Positions 63,224-64,000 of a DNA stretch of 64,000 nt are shown here, one piece after another (positions within the stretch are counted from its first letter, which is position 1; each line of letters starts with the position of its first letter). This DNA comes from Phaeosaccion multiseriatum. Lineage: Eukaryota > Ochrophyta, other classes. The notes under the pieces were generated by a model, which searched no databases, had not been told where the DNA came from, and saw only the letters and a program-made list of their open reading frames with translations. A program made the position numbers and the translations under genes. Location: positions 3,162,001 to 3,226,000 of the forward strand of contig OZ218955.1 in NCBI GenBank assembly GCA_965112735.1, written 5' to 3'.

Positions 63224-64000
63224 CTACTCCTTCTTCAATCGAAGCGTTGGCTTAATCTTTCGCAGCAGTCGCCAACCCTTGCCCCCTCCCATCACGTCCA
63301 ACGCCTCCACTCTCTCCTTGGCCGTCCACACCCCTTCCACCACCCCCGGCACCACCACAGTAAAGAGCTTCTCCACCACCAACACCGCTACATCAAGGGC
63401 CTTGAGAGCGGCCGTCTGCGCCACCTTGCCTCCGCTCTCCACGTCCTCTACATCGTCGTCCGTGAGGTCGAACACACCTTGCTCCTGCCCGCCTATCCTC
63501 GCGGCTGAACCTGCCGCCGATGCTGCTGCTGCTCCTGCGGCTCCTCCTGCTCCCCCTCCCCCTGCTGCTCGTGATGAGCCGCTACTGTTACCGCCCATGC
63601 CACGTGTAACCGAATCATTGCTGTCGCCTACAATCACCTCCACCGAAAGGGCCTCACCGTCTCCTCCGTCGCTCTCGGTACCGCCACCGCCACCGACAGC
63701 AACAGTAGTACCCTCGTAGACGCGCCGTTGTGGGCCTTGCTCGTCGCCTTGCCCCTCGCCAGGGAACTGGGGGGGAGCCTCCGTTTCTGTCGCTTTGACC
63801 TCCGCCTCCGTGTACGTGTTGCTACGTCGTCGCCCGCCTGTGAAGGAGCCCTGCTCTGAGGCCGCCGCCGCGCTGCTGCCAGCTCCTCGTACCGCTGCTG
63901 ATCCCTGGAATACCTCCACCTCCTCCACCCTAGCTGCGGCTGTATCACCACCTGCTGCTGCCCTTCCCATGAGCTCCTCCTCCTCCTCCTCCTCCTCCTC
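63224..64000 (-). CDS. Unidentified low-complexity protein, C-terminal part (partial)
   Basis: The frame is open to the right edge, where TCC repeats code poly-Glu, so the N-terminus lies outside the window. About 258 residues are visible. Much is Ala/Gly/Ser-rich and includes one copy of the dispersed motif (GGDTAAA near 63945). The most protein-like part is the C-terminal 85 residues: GVFDLTDDDVEDVESGGKVA, AALKALDVAVLVVEKLFTVV, VVEGVWTAKERVEALDVMGG, ending WRLLRKIKPTLRLKKE. It looks like an amphipathic helix pair with a basic end. I do not recognise a family and assign no function. Confidence 0.6.
   Translation of the reverse strand, partial: EEEEEEEEELMGRAAAGGDTAAARVEEVEVFQGSAAVRGAGSSAAAASEQGSFTGGRRRSNTYTEAEVKATETEAPPQFPGEGQGDEQGPQRRVYEGTTVAVGGGGGTESDGGDGEALSVEVIVGDSNDSVTRGMGGNSSGSSRAAGGGGAGGAAGAAAASAAGSAARIGGQEQGVFDLTDDDVEDVESGGKVAQTAALKALDVAVLVVEKLFTVVVPGVVEGVWTAKERVEALDVMGGGKGWRLLRKIKPTLRLKKE

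Overview
This is a gene-dense eukaryotic nuclear segment, most likely from a microalga with a secondary plastid. A stramenopile alga of the eustigmatophyte (Nannochloropsis-like) kind is my best guess, at moderate confidence. The evidence is: GT-AG introns of roughly 50-1100 bp in almost every gene; housekeeping genes found only in eukaryotes (KIN17, CSN3, DNA polymerase alpha B subunit, primase large subunit, an MRG protein, a PP2C); a bacterial-type ribosomal protein L10 whose best first exon is a signal peptide, as expected for a plastid behind extra membranes; and a very heavy load of simple repeats in introns, intergenic DNA and exons. I see no rRNA, tRNA, transposon gene or CRISPR array.

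Layout, left to right: KIN17 3' end (+); a 10-exon HtrA/Deg serine protease with an unusually long N-terminal extension (-); an intronless ankyrin-repeat protein with a BTB-like tail (-); ribosomal protein L10 (+); CTP synthase, 11 exons (-); COP9 signalosome subunit 3, 11 exons (+); a zinc-ribbon plus RING-H2 E3 ligase (-); DNA polymerase alpha subunit B (-); an MRG15/Eaf3-like chromatin protein (+); a TCAIM-like (DUF4460/DUF4461) protein (-); an isochorismatase-family hydrolase (-); a GPATCH11-like G-patch protein (+); a PP2C phosphatase, 11 exons (-); a delta-9 acyl desaturase (-); DNA primase large subunit, 9 exons (+); a large PH / coiled-coil / PDZ protein (+); and the C-terminal end of an unidentified low-complexity protein (-). 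I built exon models by hand from splice sites and reading-frame phase. For every multi-exon gene whose two ends I could fix, the exon lengths sum to a multiple of three.

Functional links are few. POLA2 and PRIM2, two of the four subunits of the polymerase alpha-primase complex, lie about 18 kb apart. CSN3 and the RING ligase both belong to ubiquitin pathways. L10, and probably HtrA, look plastid-targeted, and the desaturase acts in fatty-acid metabolism.

The most unusual signal is not a gene. A short sequence, CAG-TTGGTGATA-CAG, recurs at about 20 places on both strands. It is found in exons (in three different reading frames), in introns, as a splice acceptor, across a stop codon and as a tandem array. 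Two further short sequences recur inside introns. One of them, GATGGCAGTGGATG, lies just downstream of the splice donor in four unrelated genes. These may be fragments of a spreading repeat or introner-like family.
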